A stretch of 64,000 bases of DNA, from positions 1,302,001-1,366,000 of the forward strand of contig NZ_CP061800.1 in NCBI RefSeq assembly GCF_017377395.1, written 5' to 3'. This stretch comes from Desulfonema magnum. GTDB taxonomy: Bacteria > Desulfobacterota > Desulfobacteria > Desulfobacterales > 4be13. How positions within the stretch are numbered: position 1 is the first letter of the stretch; each line of letters begins with the position of its first letter. Positions 8,557 through 17,085 of the stretch are shown one piece after another. The notes below the pieces were generated by a model. That model was given only the letters and a program-made list of their open reading frames with translations, was not told where the DNA came from and ran no database searches. Both the position numbers and the translations under genes were made by a program.

Positions 8557-9081
8557 ATGAAGCCTGTAAACATCCGCGTCGGGGTTGTCCCCGTGGGAGA
8601 GGTTCCTGAGATCGCTCCGAAAGTCATTGCATCCCATTTTCTCGGTTATCTCAACCTTTCCGCAGATATTCTGCCGCGTCTGGAACACCCTGAATATGCC
8701 TTTGACAAACGGCGGTGTCAATACAACGCGGCGCTGATTATCAAAGCCTTTGAGTCCGAGCATTTCGACAGTTATGACAAGGTGATCGGCGTTTTTGATG
8801 TTGACCTTTTTGTTCCCCTTTTTACCCATGTTTTTGGCGAAGCAAGGCTGGGCGGCAAATACGCGATTATTTCCCTGTTCAGACTGGAGAAGAATTTGGA
8901 AAGGGCCGCAAAGGTGGCACTTCATGAATTCGGCCATCTTTGCCATCTTGAGCATTGCAGGGATATCAAATGTCTTATGCACTTCTCCAAAGGACTTGAA
9001 GAACTGGACAATACCCCTCTGTATTTTTGCAAGTACTGTTCCGCATATCTTGAAAGCGCTTTTTCACGCGTGCGTACCTGA
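8557..9081 (+). CDS. Archaemetzincin-family zinc metalloprotease, variant active site
   Basis: 174 aa, the usual length for AmzA-type proteins. The metzincin helix reads HEFGHLCHLEHC (123-134). It supplies zinc ligands His123, His127, His133 and the base Glu124, followed by Cys134, Cys139, Met141, and Cys158/Cys161 of the second zinc site. This fits the archaemetzincin signature HExxHxxGx3Cx4CxMx(~17)CxxC, except that the conserved Gly at the turn is His130. It lies 35 bp after the NtrC-type regulator and may share its transcript. The cellular substrate of the family is unknown. No signal peptide is present, so it acts in the cytoplasm. Confidence 0.85.
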   Translation: MKPVNIRVGVVPVGEVPEIAPKVIASHFLGYLNLSADILPRLEHPEYAFDKRRCQYNAALIIKAFESEHFDSYDKVIGVFDVDLFVPLFTHVFGEARLGGKYAIISLFRLEKNLERAAKVALHEFGHLCHLEHCRDIKCLMHFSKGLEELDNTPLYFCKYCSAYLESAFSRVRT

Positions 9082-9163
9082 GGGACAGAGGGAGGATCGG
9101 AGAAGCTGCACGAGACATGCCCTGTGTTTCCGAGTCCCCCCGGGAACGGCATCTTTGAAGCAT

Positions 9164-10090
9164 CTAAGACACCCTCGCGGTTCGGAGAAAGGTCTGAACC
9201 AGCGTATTCCATCCGATTTCCGGATAATATCCGAAAAAATCATCTACCGGCTCACCACCGGTGGCTTCGAGATGTTCATATTCCGGTCCCATGAGCCTCA
9301 TCAGATGACGGCTTTCCTGTTCCATCCAGTTCAGCGCATCTTCCCCGAAATAGAGCTTTTTCAGATTCTTTTTTGAAAATTCAGGCTCCAGGATAAAGAG
9401 CCACCCCTCCTGATACGGGTCTTCATGGATAAGTTCAGGATGATCCTTTGCCTTATGGTTCACTGTGACCACAGTACCTGAGACAGGAGACAATACCGCG
9501 GCTTTATGATTGTCCCGGGCAAATGTCCATCCCACCTGGTTTTGTTCCAGGGTGGCTCCCAGCGGCGGCGTATCCAATATCTGGGCTGTCCCGAAAAGCC
9601 TGACCATGAAATCATCAAATCCGATCCGAATGCGTCCCCCATGTTCGACCCTGGCCCAGCTATGACCCATATGATAATAATACCCGTCTGCCACCCGATA
9701 ACCGGATGCGTTCTTATATTCAGGAGCAGTGTTTGCCATCGGGACCGTATCTTCCTGGTCCAGCATCTGATCAAAAGCACAATGCTGACACTCATAATTT
9801 GAAACGCATATTTTCGGTGTGTCTATGCGGCCCGTCAGCACATGGCGACAGGGCCGTGACGCGCCGTCATACTTCTCTCTCAGCAGATCAACCCAGCCTG
9901 GTTTTTTCTTGCTCGTGTCAGATGCCATGGCACGCTGCATTGCCTTGTCAAACATACAATTATTGCAATCATAGGCATTATCACAGGTTCGGAAATTTAC
10001 GACACCTGCCTTCATCCAGATACATTCATTCTCCAGCACCTGAAATCCCATCACCCTGTTCTTTTTGGTTTTCGCTACCTTTTCTTTCAT
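9164..10090 (-). CDS. Cys-rich protein with GcvH-like lipoyl domain
   Basis: 308 aa. The N-terminal ~115 residues carry two similar Cys clusters, CDNAYDCNNCMFDKAM and CVSNYECQHCAFDQML, plausible metal or Fe-S ligands. Residues ~125-300 resemble glycine-cleavage H protein, with the lipoyl-lysine candidate Lys196 in RDNHKAAVLSPVSGTVV. A strong AAAGGAGGT site precedes the ATG. It is convergent with the archaemetzincin gene. H-like proteins with extra domains are common in sulfate reducers, where they may serve as lipoyl carriers outside glycine cleavage. No P, T or L protein gene is nearby, so a classic role in glycine cleavage is unlikely. Confidence 0.8.
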   Translation of the reverse strand: MKEKVAKTKKNRVMGFQVLENECIWMKAGVVNFRTCDNAYDCNNCMFDKAMQRAMASDTSKKKPGWVDLLREKYDGASRPCRHVLTGRIDTPKICVSNYECQHCAFDQMLDQEDTVPMANTAPEYKNASGYRVADGYYYHMGHSWARVEHGGRIRIGFDDFMVRLFGTAQILDTPPLGATLEQNQVGWTFARDNHKAAVLSPVSGTVVTVNHKAKDHPELIHEDPYQEGWLFILEPEFSKKNLKKLYFGEDALNWMEQESRHLMRLMGPEYEHLEATGGEPVDDFFGYYPEIGWNTLVQTFLRTARVS

Positions 10091-10114
10091 ATCGGGACCT
10101 CCTTTCTTGTAGTC

Positions 10115-10150
10115 TGATATCAGATACTGGCGATATTCAGTATCTGATAT
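10115..10150. promoter_or_regulatory. Palindrome upstream of the GcvH-like gene
   Basis: ATATCAGATACTG and CAGTATCTGATAT are complementary 13-bp arms around an 8-bp spacer, ending 25 bp before the gene's start. It could be an operator or a leader hairpin. Confidence 0.45.
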
Positions 10151-10721
10151 TTTATATATGCAAAAAAAGTGCCAGAAAAGAAAAGCTTCAGTTATCTCAG
10201 CATCTAACCATTTAAATTATTTTATTTTTTATAATTTTTTTTGTGGTTTCGTTTGAAAGCGTGTCTCTCGGGGTAATTTGAATATGAAAAAATTCGTTAC
10301 ACCCTGAATGGGAAAAAGAATGGATGGATAAAAAATAAATAAATAAAATAAGCAGATTAAAGAACTGTCGCAGTTTGAAACACGCGGTGTGACAATTGTT
10401 TACGTTTTTTAAGGGTTAAACGAGATTCAGGCCGACTAAACTCACATGCCCTTTTTCGGCTGCTTACGGGGATTATGTTTTTTATCTTGATTTCCCGTAA
10501 AAGCCATGTTACTTTTCATTTTAATCTTTTGAATCAGTTTTTATGATAAAAATCAGAAAGATTGCCTCATATTCGGGCCCGTGGGGCCAAGTAAACGGTG
10601 CATCTGCCCAAAAACGGGCATAAAGGACTGCGGGTTCTTAAACTGAGGAGAAAATCCCTGATCCGTCCTTTGTGCCGCTTAACTTATGCGACAGCCATCA
10701 GAAACAGAAACTATTCTGTTA
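10151..10721. other. Intergenic region without a recognisable gene
   Basis: 570 bp of AT-rich sequence with short frames only. I see no conserved RNA, repeat family member or promoter that I can support. Confidence 0.6.
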
Positions 10722-10889
10722 TATAGTATTTAGATTTAGGTATGTCCTGGCACGAAAGTTGCATACAGAGGCGGCCTCCGGGATTCCGAACGGACGAATG
10801 AAATTTTCAGGCCCGGAAACGGCTTTTTTTCCGGGACAACCTTCCCATGCAAAAATCATGCCGGGACATACCTAAATCTAAGTACTATA
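10722..10889. mobile_element. 168-bp palindromic element abutting the methyltransferase start
   Basis: 31-bp terminal inverted repeats at 10722-10752 and 10859-10889 match at 29 of 31 positions (TATAGTATTTAGATTTAGG at the left end). The core is non-coding. The right end stops one base before the ATG at 10891, so the element supplies the entire 5' untranslated region of the next gene. Confidence 0.8.
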
Positions 10890-10890
10890 C

Positions 10891-11943
10891 ATGAAAAAAA
10901 TTTTTAAGACTAAATTTGGCAGCATCTGTCATGCTGACGCATTGCGTTACATGCCCACCTTAAAAGATGGCGAAGTAAATTTGATTATGACTTCGCCGCC
11001 TTTCGGACTTGTGAGAAAAAAAGACTACGGAAATGCTGATGCTCATGAATATTTAGATTGGTTTCGGCCATTTGCAGAGCAATTCAGGAGAATCTTAAAA
11101 CATGATGGCTCCCTTGTCATAGACATTGGCGGTGCGTGGATACCCGGACAACCAACAAGATCACTTTATCATTATGAATTGATGATAATGCTATGTCGTG
11201 AATACGGGTTCCATTTGGCACAGGAGTTCTTCTGGTGGAATCCGTCAAAACTTCCTGCGCCTGCGGAATGGGTTAATGTACGCCGCATCCGGGTCAAAGA
11301 TGCGATAAATTGCGTGTGGTGGCTGTCAAAAACCCCTTGGCCAAAGGCCAGCAACCGGAGAGTGCTTGTACCTTACAGTGATTCAATGAAAGGACTGCTT
11401 AAAAATGGGTATAAAGCCAAACTGCGACCAAGCGGGCATGATATCAGTGATAAATTCTCCAACGATAATGGTGCGTCAATTCCGCCCAACCTGATAGCAA
11501 TTGCCAACACCGAAAGTAATTCATCGTATTTGGTCAGGTGCAAAGAAATCGGAATAAAGCCCCATCCTGCAAGATTTCCGGTAGATCTTCCGGAGTATTT
11601 TATTCGTATGCTGTCAGACAAAGGCGACTTTGTTCTTGATCCGTTCGGCGGTTCCTGCGTAACCGGAGAAGCCGCTGAAAAATTAAAACGTAAGTGGGTA
11701 TGTGTTGAATTGGAAAAAGACTATATCGAGGGTGCCAAACTTCGATTTCCAGTCAGACAACCAGACAGAAAAATACCGACTTATACGCTTTCTCATCCTG
11801 CTGCTCTCTGGAATGGCGTTGATAACGAGGAACCGTTGCCGTCAGACGGAGGCAAGAAACGCCCCAAAAAAACCACAATAAAGGAATCACGGCCTTCCCA
11901 TAAAAATATAAAGTATAATTTCAGTCAGTTAAAGATTTGCTGA
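10891..11943 (+). CDS. Site-specific DNA methyltransferase, beta class (N4/N6, likely m4C)
   Basis: 350 aa. Catalytic motif IV TSPPF (34-38) comes first and the SAM-binding motif I DPFGGS (250-255) comes near the C-terminus, the circular order of the beta class (PF01555). A Ser/Thr-Pro-Pro motif is typical of N4-cytosine enzymes; adenine enzymes usually have D/NPPY. No restriction gene flanks it, so it is orphan here. There is no Shine-Dalgarno upstream because a palindromic element ends one base before the ATG; translation may be weak or leaderless. The start agrees with the usual N-terminus of the family, so the coding sequence seems intact. Confidence 0.85.
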   Translation: MKKIFKTKFGSICHADALRYMPTLKDGEVNLIMTSPPFGLVRKKDYGNADAHEYLDWFRPFAEQFRRILKHDGSLVIDIGGAWIPGQPTRSLYHYELMIMLCREYGFHLAQEFFWWNPSKLPAPAEWVNVRRIRVKDAINCVWWLSKTPWPKASNRRVLVPYSDSMKGLLKNGYKAKLRPSGHDISDKFSNDNGASIPPNLIAIANTESNSSYLVRCKEIGIKPHPARFPVDLPEYFIRMLSDKGDFVLDPFGGSCVTGEAAEKLKRKWVCVELEKDYIEGAKLRFPVRQPDRKIPTYTLSHPAALWNGVDNEEPLPSDGGKKRPKKTTIKESRPSHKNIKYNFSQLKIC

Positions 11944-11971
11944 TTTTGATTTTCGGCTCTGAAATTCGGTA

Positions 11972-12051
11972 GTGTTCTAAAACTGGACTTAAACTTTTTA
12001 ACCCCTTGAATCAATTTAGCAAATATCGGATCAAGTCCAGTTTTAGAACAC
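11972..12051. mobile_element. 80-bp inverted-repeat element
   Basis: Perfect 19-bp arms, GTGTTCTAAAACTGGACTT at 11972-11990 and its complement at 12033-12051, enclose a 42-bp AT-rich core. It sits 29 bp after the methyltransferase stop and might serve as its terminator hairpin. Confidence 0.65.
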
Positions 12052-12164
12052 CACCCTGAAATTCCATAAGATGGTCAGATCGTCGGTATTTGAAAAATCC
12101 GATTAATTTTATCAATCAATATATTATGACTTGTCAGGATATTGCAAATCAGGTGTCAGTTCAA

Positions 12165-12291
12165 ATGTTCCACGAGCGGCGGAGAAACCCGGCTTTTTCC
12201 TTTATCGGAGACGCGTCATTCCGAAAAAAAAGCCGGGTTTCTTCTCTGTGCAGATATTAAAAACTTATGGTTAGCTACTTATTTTTATAAA
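12165..12291. repeat. GAGAAACCCGGCTTTTT hairpin element (copy A)
   Basis: Contains GAGAAACCCGGCTTTTTCC and its complement AAAAAGCCGGGTTTCTTCTC around a ~25-bp loop, ending in AACTTATGGTTAGCTACTTA. Seven copies of this hairpin family occur in the window (also near 22289, 31451, 33361, 35485, 45519 and 57900). Confidence 0.75.
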
Positions 12292-12374
12292 GCTGTGGCT
12301 AAAAAATAAGGATTGAAAATTATCTGATAGTAGAAGTTTTCAGTTCCCAAATCCCTCTTTTTAATTTTCAATTT

Positions 12375-13283
12375 TCAATTCTCCCGGTGCGCAAATACCA
12401 GTTTTCCGCCCAGATGCCCTGCAATACCTGCTGCTGCCAGCATGATCAGGTGGATAAAAAGGAATGCCCATCGGCTTCCGGTTGTTACCACATCAGGGTT
12501 GATAATATACCAAATGACAAGTATGAGCGATGTAAAGAACACCACGCCTCCGCAGACCATTTTTGTATAAAACACAGAGGTCAGATTTCCTCCGTAAATC
12601 CTTTTCCAGTCATTATAACCGGAAAAAAGGACCAGCGGCATCGAAAGCAGGACAAATACCAGGTTATAAAAAGCTGCTTCTCCGAAGCTGGCAGCCTGGA
12701 AGATAACCGCCAGAAAAACAAAAATCACGGCAGCAGGGAGAACGCCGTTGGGCGTGTGAACGGAGATCGGGTGGATATGATATTTGGTCATGAGTCCGGT
12801 AATTTTATCATAAATATTCAGATAGATTGGTTTGCCAGTTTGCTTAACCGGTTCCTGAGTATCTGCTTTTATTTCTGCCGGAGCCGATTCTGGTTCAGCG
12901 GGTTCCGGTTTTTCCTGAGTATCCGGTTTCATTTCTGCCGAAGCCGAGTCCGCCACATCTGGTTTTTCTTTTATGGAAGCCGATTCTGGTTCAGGCTGCT
13001 CATCGCTTTCCTGCAATGTTTCTTCAAATTTGCTTCGGTCTGATCCGCAAACAGGGCATTCATCAGGCGGGGTATTGCCTGTTTCAGTATAAGCGCATAC
13101 CGTGCATTCCCATGTTTTCAAAGACTCGGGTTCTGATATGGCTGATTTGGGTTCAGGCTCTCCCGCGCTTTCCGAAAATATTTCTATGAACATACTTCGG
13201 TCCACCCCGCACACAGGGCATTTTTCAGGGGGTTCTTCACTTCTTTGAATATAGCCGCATACCGTACATTTCCATGTTTTCAT
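12375..13283 (-). CDS. Membrane protein with two rubredoxin-like domains and a DUF2231 domain
   Basis: 302 aa. Two N-terminal metal-binding repeats, WKCTVCGYIQ..CPVCG (residues ~3-25) and WECTVCAYTE..CPVCG (~56-80), resemble the rubredoxin/rubrerythrin Cys4 fold. A Glu/Pro-rich linker (~85-150) follows, then four membrane helices of DUF2231 type with conserved HPISVHTPNG. AAAGGAGGA lies well placed before the ATG. It is probably an inner-membrane redox or metal protein with the iron sites in the cytoplasm. The stop codon lies in a short AATTTTC heptamer array. Confidence 0.8.
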   Translation of the reverse strand: MKTWKCTVCGYIQRSEEPPEKCPVCGVDRSMFIEIFSESAGEPEPKSAISEPESLKTWECTVCAYTETGNTPPDECPVCGSDRSKFEETLQESDEQPEPESASIKEKPDVADSASAEMKPDTQEKPEPAEPESAPAEIKADTQEPVKQTGKPIYLNIYDKITGLMTKYHIHPISVHTPNGVLPAAVIFVFLAVIFQAASFGEAAFYNLVFVLLSMPLVLFSGYNDWKRIYGGNLTSVFYTKMVCGGVVFFTSLILVIWYIINPDVVTTGSRWAFLFIHLIMLAAAGIAGHLGGKLVFAHREN

Positions 13284-13739
13284 AAAAATCCTCCTTTTAA
13301 TTCCTGTAAATGCTAAATTTTCAATCCGCTAAAACCGCATTATTAAAGCCAGATTTCACATTATAAGTACCCGGACATATATTTTCAGGCAGAATTATCA
13401 GCAAAATTCCCCGAACCGGCTTAAATGAGACTCGGATAAAAATACCGGAAAACTTTTGTCCAAGTACTTAAATAGCCTATAAATGTTTTCATAACAAGAA
13501 CTTTTTTTCCATATGTATAAAAACTACTGATATAAAAGTAGCATTTTGCCCCCTCAGAATACTCCTTTTACCCCATTGACAATTTTCTCTGTTTTATGAA
13601 ATGAGTAAAATAAAAAGTGAATCAATTCAAAACAATGAGTATTGTCATTCTTATAGCATTTGTCTGATTAGCCTATAATAGCAGTATTATAAATTAATTT
13701 CAGAGATAAAAACAACTAACTGTTTCATTGAGGTTGAAT
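13284..13739. other. AT-rich intergenic region
   Basis: 455 bp between divergently transcribed genes. It must hold both promoters, but I cannot assign boxes with confidence and see no repeat family member. Confidence 0.5.
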
Positions 13740-14057
13740 ATGTACACTATCTCGGAACCTGTTCTTATGTTTGTCGGGGCCTGCATCTTTTTCGCTCTTT
13801 TAATAGTACTCGCTATTACTCTGTATTATTATGTGGGATTGGGTCTGGCGATTTTTTTGATAAGAGTTGCTCTTCCGGCAATTTTATCAGGAGGAATGTG
13901 CATGTGCCTGTTTGCCTTTCTGGGCTGGGCAATCAGTTGTTCAGCAGTTATTATGAAAATTTTTTTATTTGTCGGGGGCGTGTTAGGCATTCTCATTGAA
14001 CTATATTTTTGGGGGATCAGAGAGCCTCCCCGGATAACAAAGCGATTTTTATACTGA
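13740..14057 (+). CDS. Small integral membrane protein, unknown
   Basis: 105 aa from ATG 13740, preferred over an in-frame TTG at 13728 because GAGG is spaced correctly for it. Three hydrophobic segments are visible (EPVLMFVGACIFFALLIVLAI, the GLGLAIFLIRVALPAIL stretch, and SAVIMKIFLFVGGVLGILIE), followed by a short basic tail. I recognise no family. It converges on the next gene with a 36-bp gap. Confidence 0.6.
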   Translation: MYTISEPVLMFVGACIFFALLIVLAITLYYYVGLGLAIFLIRVALPAILSGGMCMCLFAFLGWAISCSAVIMKIFLFVGGVLGILIELYFWGIREPPRITKRFLY

Positions 14058-14093
14058 CACTGGCGGGATACTTCAAAATGGTGTCTGTCCGGC

Positions 14094-14972
14094 TTATGCG
14101 TCGGAAGCCTGCGGACTTTCATCAGAAGATTCAGGCTTGTTACTCTCAGGCGGAATATACATCCCCAGAAAGTCACTTATCTTATCAGCCAGGTTTCCGA
14201 TACTTTCCTCTTTCTTTGCAACACTGATCTTTAAGTCCTTCTCCAGCTTTTTATCTTCAAGCGCTTCCGCTTTTGTCTTCAGCTCTCCCTTTTTCGCCTC
14301 TTTCTCTAACTTGTTCATTTTCATATCTCCCATTTTTTTCTTTATCTCTCTGGATTTATTAACAGGAAATTTTTCAAACAAAAAGTTGAACCGGTCAGGA
14401 TTTTTATTTTCAAGCTGAACCAGAAAAAAAGGACACAGGTCCGCTATGTCATTTAACAGAAAGGGAATGATGGCAGGAGGCGATGCCACAAGTTCCAGAA
14501 TTTTGAGAGAGGGATCAACAGGCCCGGTTTCAAATCTTTCTTTAAGAAGCGGCTTATTTGTATCTGCAACCAGCGTAATGATTTTGGTAAGTTTTTCCTT
14601 TAATGCATCTTCTTCAAGGTTAAAAAAAGTCTGGGCAGGCATTGTCAGCATCATGTTCAGCAGAACACCTGATCGGAAAGCAATGTTGCTGAATTTTTCG
14701 TTATTGTACCATTGATTAAGGATAGCAACTGCGATCTCAGGTTTTAATCCCATGAGGAATTTGCAGGCCCCGGGCATATCCCATTTTATTGCTTCATAGT
14801 TATTCATTGCAATACGAGCTTCCAGCGGAGCCAGTTTCTCAAACTTGGCTTTGATTAACGTGGCCGCTTTCTCCTGCATTCTCAGCCGGATATATAAATT
14901 TGCGAGGCCGCCGGGTATGTATTTTGCTATATGGTGAATCAGCCTGTTCCATAGATTTGAAAGTATGGGCAT
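14094..14972 (-). CDS. Uncharacterised helical protein with Lys/Glu-rich C-terminus
   Basis: 292 aa from ATG 14972, preceded by GAGGGAGAT. It has no signal peptide. The N-terminal ~200 residues look helical with hydrophobic patches (EIAVAILNQWY, PPAIIPFLLNDIADLCPFFLVQL); residues ~215-275 are a charged probable coiled coil, and the tail is Ser/Pro/Glu-rich. I do not recognise the family. An IS4-type element is inserted immediately upstream, with its target duplication overlapping the ribosome-binding region, so native expression is probably disrupted or replaced. Confidence 0.6.
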   Translation of the reverse strand: MPILSNLWNRLIHHIAKYIPGGLANLYIRLRMQEKAATLIKAKFEKLAPLEARIAMNNYEAIKWDMPGACKFLMGLKPEIAVAILNQWYNNEKFSNIAFRSGVLLNMMLTMPAQTFFNLEEDALKEKLTKIITLVADTNKPLLKERFETGPVDPSLKILELVASPPAIIPFLLNDIADLCPFFLVQLENKNPDRFNFLFEKFPVNKSREIKKKMGDMKMNKLEKEAKKGELKTKAEALEDKKLEKDLKISVAKKEESIGNLADKISDFLGMYIPPESNKPESSDESPQASDA

Positions 14973-14994
14973 AGTTAAAATCTCCCTCTCAGGA

Positions 14995-16408
14995 TTCACT
15001 ACCGTACACTTTTTATAATAATCTGATTTTATTTTATAAATTGTATGTGACACAGGTTCCGTTTATGATTGATGACTAGAGAGTCGGATTGAACATTTGA
15101 AAGGCAACCGGAACAGGTATGTCGTAATTTAAAAAATATTCCAACAGGCTCAGACCTAATTGAAAGAGACTCAGATCACATCGGTCGGCACGGTGAATAA
15201 TTCTGTCCCAGCCCTGTTCCGTTGCCAGTGTTCCCAGGAACACAATCCAGATGTAGGCAAGACACGCTCCGATCATAAGGCGGCGCAACCGGTCAGGGTC
15301 GGAAATATGACTTTTATGAATATTAAACCCCCGGCTTTTCTGGTCGGAAAAAAATGTTTCGATACGAAACCGTTTGGAATAATATTGGCAGGCTTCCCAG
15401 GGCGATCTCATATTCGTAACCAGATATATCGGTTCCTTATTTCCTTTCGCCCACCAGACGACAACCGTCACCGGTCCGTATTTTTTATTTGTGAACAAAA
15501 CATTGCGTATGTACCGATAGCTGTCCGGAACCGTGAACACACCGAGAACATTAAGACGATGCTCCTCTCCGTCCCAAAAAATTTTGGTATTATATGCCGT
15601 TCGGCACACATACAGCCATCCCCGTTCGGCCAGATTTTTTTGCAAACCGACACCGTCGAACTCTCCGTCACCAAGAAAAATAACCTTCTGCGCGGATTCC
15701 GGTATCACGTTGGCAACCTCCCCGACCAGTCCGACATGGCTTTCTTCCGGGAAATGACCTTTCTTACCTCTGACCACCGTGTAAGCAAGGGGCAGGGCAC
15801 GTTTTTTATAAATCACACTGATCATCAGGGTTACGCATCCCCGGCCGACCGTGCTTCCGTCCATTGCCAGCACAATTTCGGAAAGTCCCAGACTGATCAG
15901 CAGCGCCTGTGCGAACGGCAGAAAAAATGTTTCAGATTCAATGCTGTCATTGGAAATCCAACGTTTTATACGCTTTTCCACACTCGCCGGCGCGGCGTTC
16001 TCATCCGGAACTTTGCCTGCAATTTTCGGAAGCTGGCAGCTCCCGCTCCCCGTGATGCCGCTGATTATCGCGGCCAGCGTGTTCAGGCGCCGGGCCTCGT
16101 TTCCCTTCGGCTGTTTCGGATACATATTGTCCAAAGCCTTTCTGATCTCACGATATCTGTTCACATTGTCGCTCATGACAGCCTCCCTGTTATCTGTTAT
16201 TTTCTGAAAGCTGTCATACCATTATTATATTTTTCTGTTAAGATTTTTTTGTGTCATAATCTCAGATGAGTAATATTTACTCAGAAAAAACAGCCGATGG
16301 TGAATTTTAAAAAAATTTAAAAAACAAACAGTTATTTAAATTTCAAACCAACTATGGTCGTCTTTATATAATAATTTAAAATAGTTAAAAAAAGTGTACG
16401 GTAGTGAA
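14995..16408 (-). mobile_element. Complete IS4-family insertion sequence with 8-bp target duplication
   Basis: A 1,414-bp element bounded by ~20-bp inverted repeats TTCACTACCGTACACTTTTT (14995-15014) and its complement (16389-16408). TCTCAGGA is duplicated exactly on both sides (14987-14994 and 16409-16416). It encodes one transposase. The intact ends, duplication and gene suggest a recent insertion. Confidence 0.9.
15076..16176 (-). CDS. IS4-family transposase
   Basis: 366 aa. DDE residues are visible: Asp in LAMDGSTVG, Asp in FLGDGEFDG, and Glu in the exact YREK signature Y-x2-R-x3-E-x6-K (YSKRFRIETFFSDQK). The reading frame is complete and lies within matching inverted repeats, so it is likely active. 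Confidence 0.92.
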   Translation of the reverse strand: MSDNVNRYREIRKALDNMYPKQPKGNEARRLNTLAAIISGITGSGSCQLPKIAGKVPDENAAPASVEKRIKRWISNDSIESETFFLPFAQALLISLGLSEIVLAMDGSTVGRGCVTLMISVIYKKRALPLAYTVVRGKKGHFPEESHVGLVGEVANVIPESAQKVIFLGDGEFDGVGLQKNLAERGWLYVCRTAYNTKIFWDGEEHRLNVLGVFTVPDSYRYIRNVLFTNKKYGPVTVVVWWAKGNKEPIYLVTNMRSPWEACQYYSKRFRIETFFSDQKSRGFNIHKSHISDPDRLRRLMIGACLAYIWIVFLGTLATEQGWDRIIHRADRCDLSLFQLGLSLLEYFLNYDIPVPVAFQMFNPTL

Positions 16409-16490
16409 TCTCAGGAAAGCTTTCAAGATGAGCGATCAGTTTTCAGTTCTTACTGTCGGTAACAACAAAATATTAGCGGATCGCAATTTT

Positions 16491-16731
16491 CTGATTATAA
16501 CGGATTCTGATTATAAGGGATTTAGGGGAGGCCGGGAAAGCCCCATAGGGGCGGCATATTTGTAGCAAATCATGCCGGGCCGGGAAAGCCCCGTGGGGGC
16601 GGCATATTCGAGACATGATTTACTACAAATATGCCGCCCTCACGGGGCTTGGGGGGGCTGCAAACCTGCTGCTACAAATATGCCGCTCTTACAGGGTTTG
16701 GTCGGCCCTCCCCTAAATCCGTTATAATCAG
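16491..16731. mobile_element. 241-bp palindromic element, family CTGATTATAACGG
   Basis: Same terminal repeats as the element at 1154-1373 (CTGATTATAACGG...CTCCCCTAAATCCG). The left terminus shows a partial duplication of its first 13 bases. The core differs and holds GGCATATTTGTAGCAAATCATG and its complementary partner, so it can fold along its length. Confidence 0.8.
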
Positions 16732-17085
16732 AAAAAATTTTTGATCTACTGAATATGAAAGTTTAAAATTTTTTCTTAGCACCTGATACTTCCATATAAA
16801 CGAAAAGCGGTCAGAGTGTCAAATCCAAAACAAGCGTTGTTTGGAAGATTGACAGATTGATAACAAGGGGATTGCAGTTGACGCTTACATATCAATGTTA
16901 TATAAATTAATCAGTGGACGAGGTGGTTTACAGAACAGGATTTACAACCCCGTCCGACAAAGCGTGACAACTACAGGTGCAAGGAATAAGAACAAGAACA
17001 AGCTTTTTTTCCTTTTCTTATCTATTTTCCCTGTACTTTTTTGAACACCAGGATCAACAAAATCCTTCAGCATCAGAAAATGAAG

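Noticed and set aside
12387..13043. 218-aa plus-strand frame opposite the rubredoxin/DUF2231 gene
   Set aside because: Shadow frame; the minus-strand gene has Cys4 motifs, membrane helices and a strong ribosome site.
15160..16269. 369-aa open frame opposite the IS4 transposase
   Set aside because: It is the antisense shadow of a transposase with a clear YREK signature and no protein-like pattern of its own.
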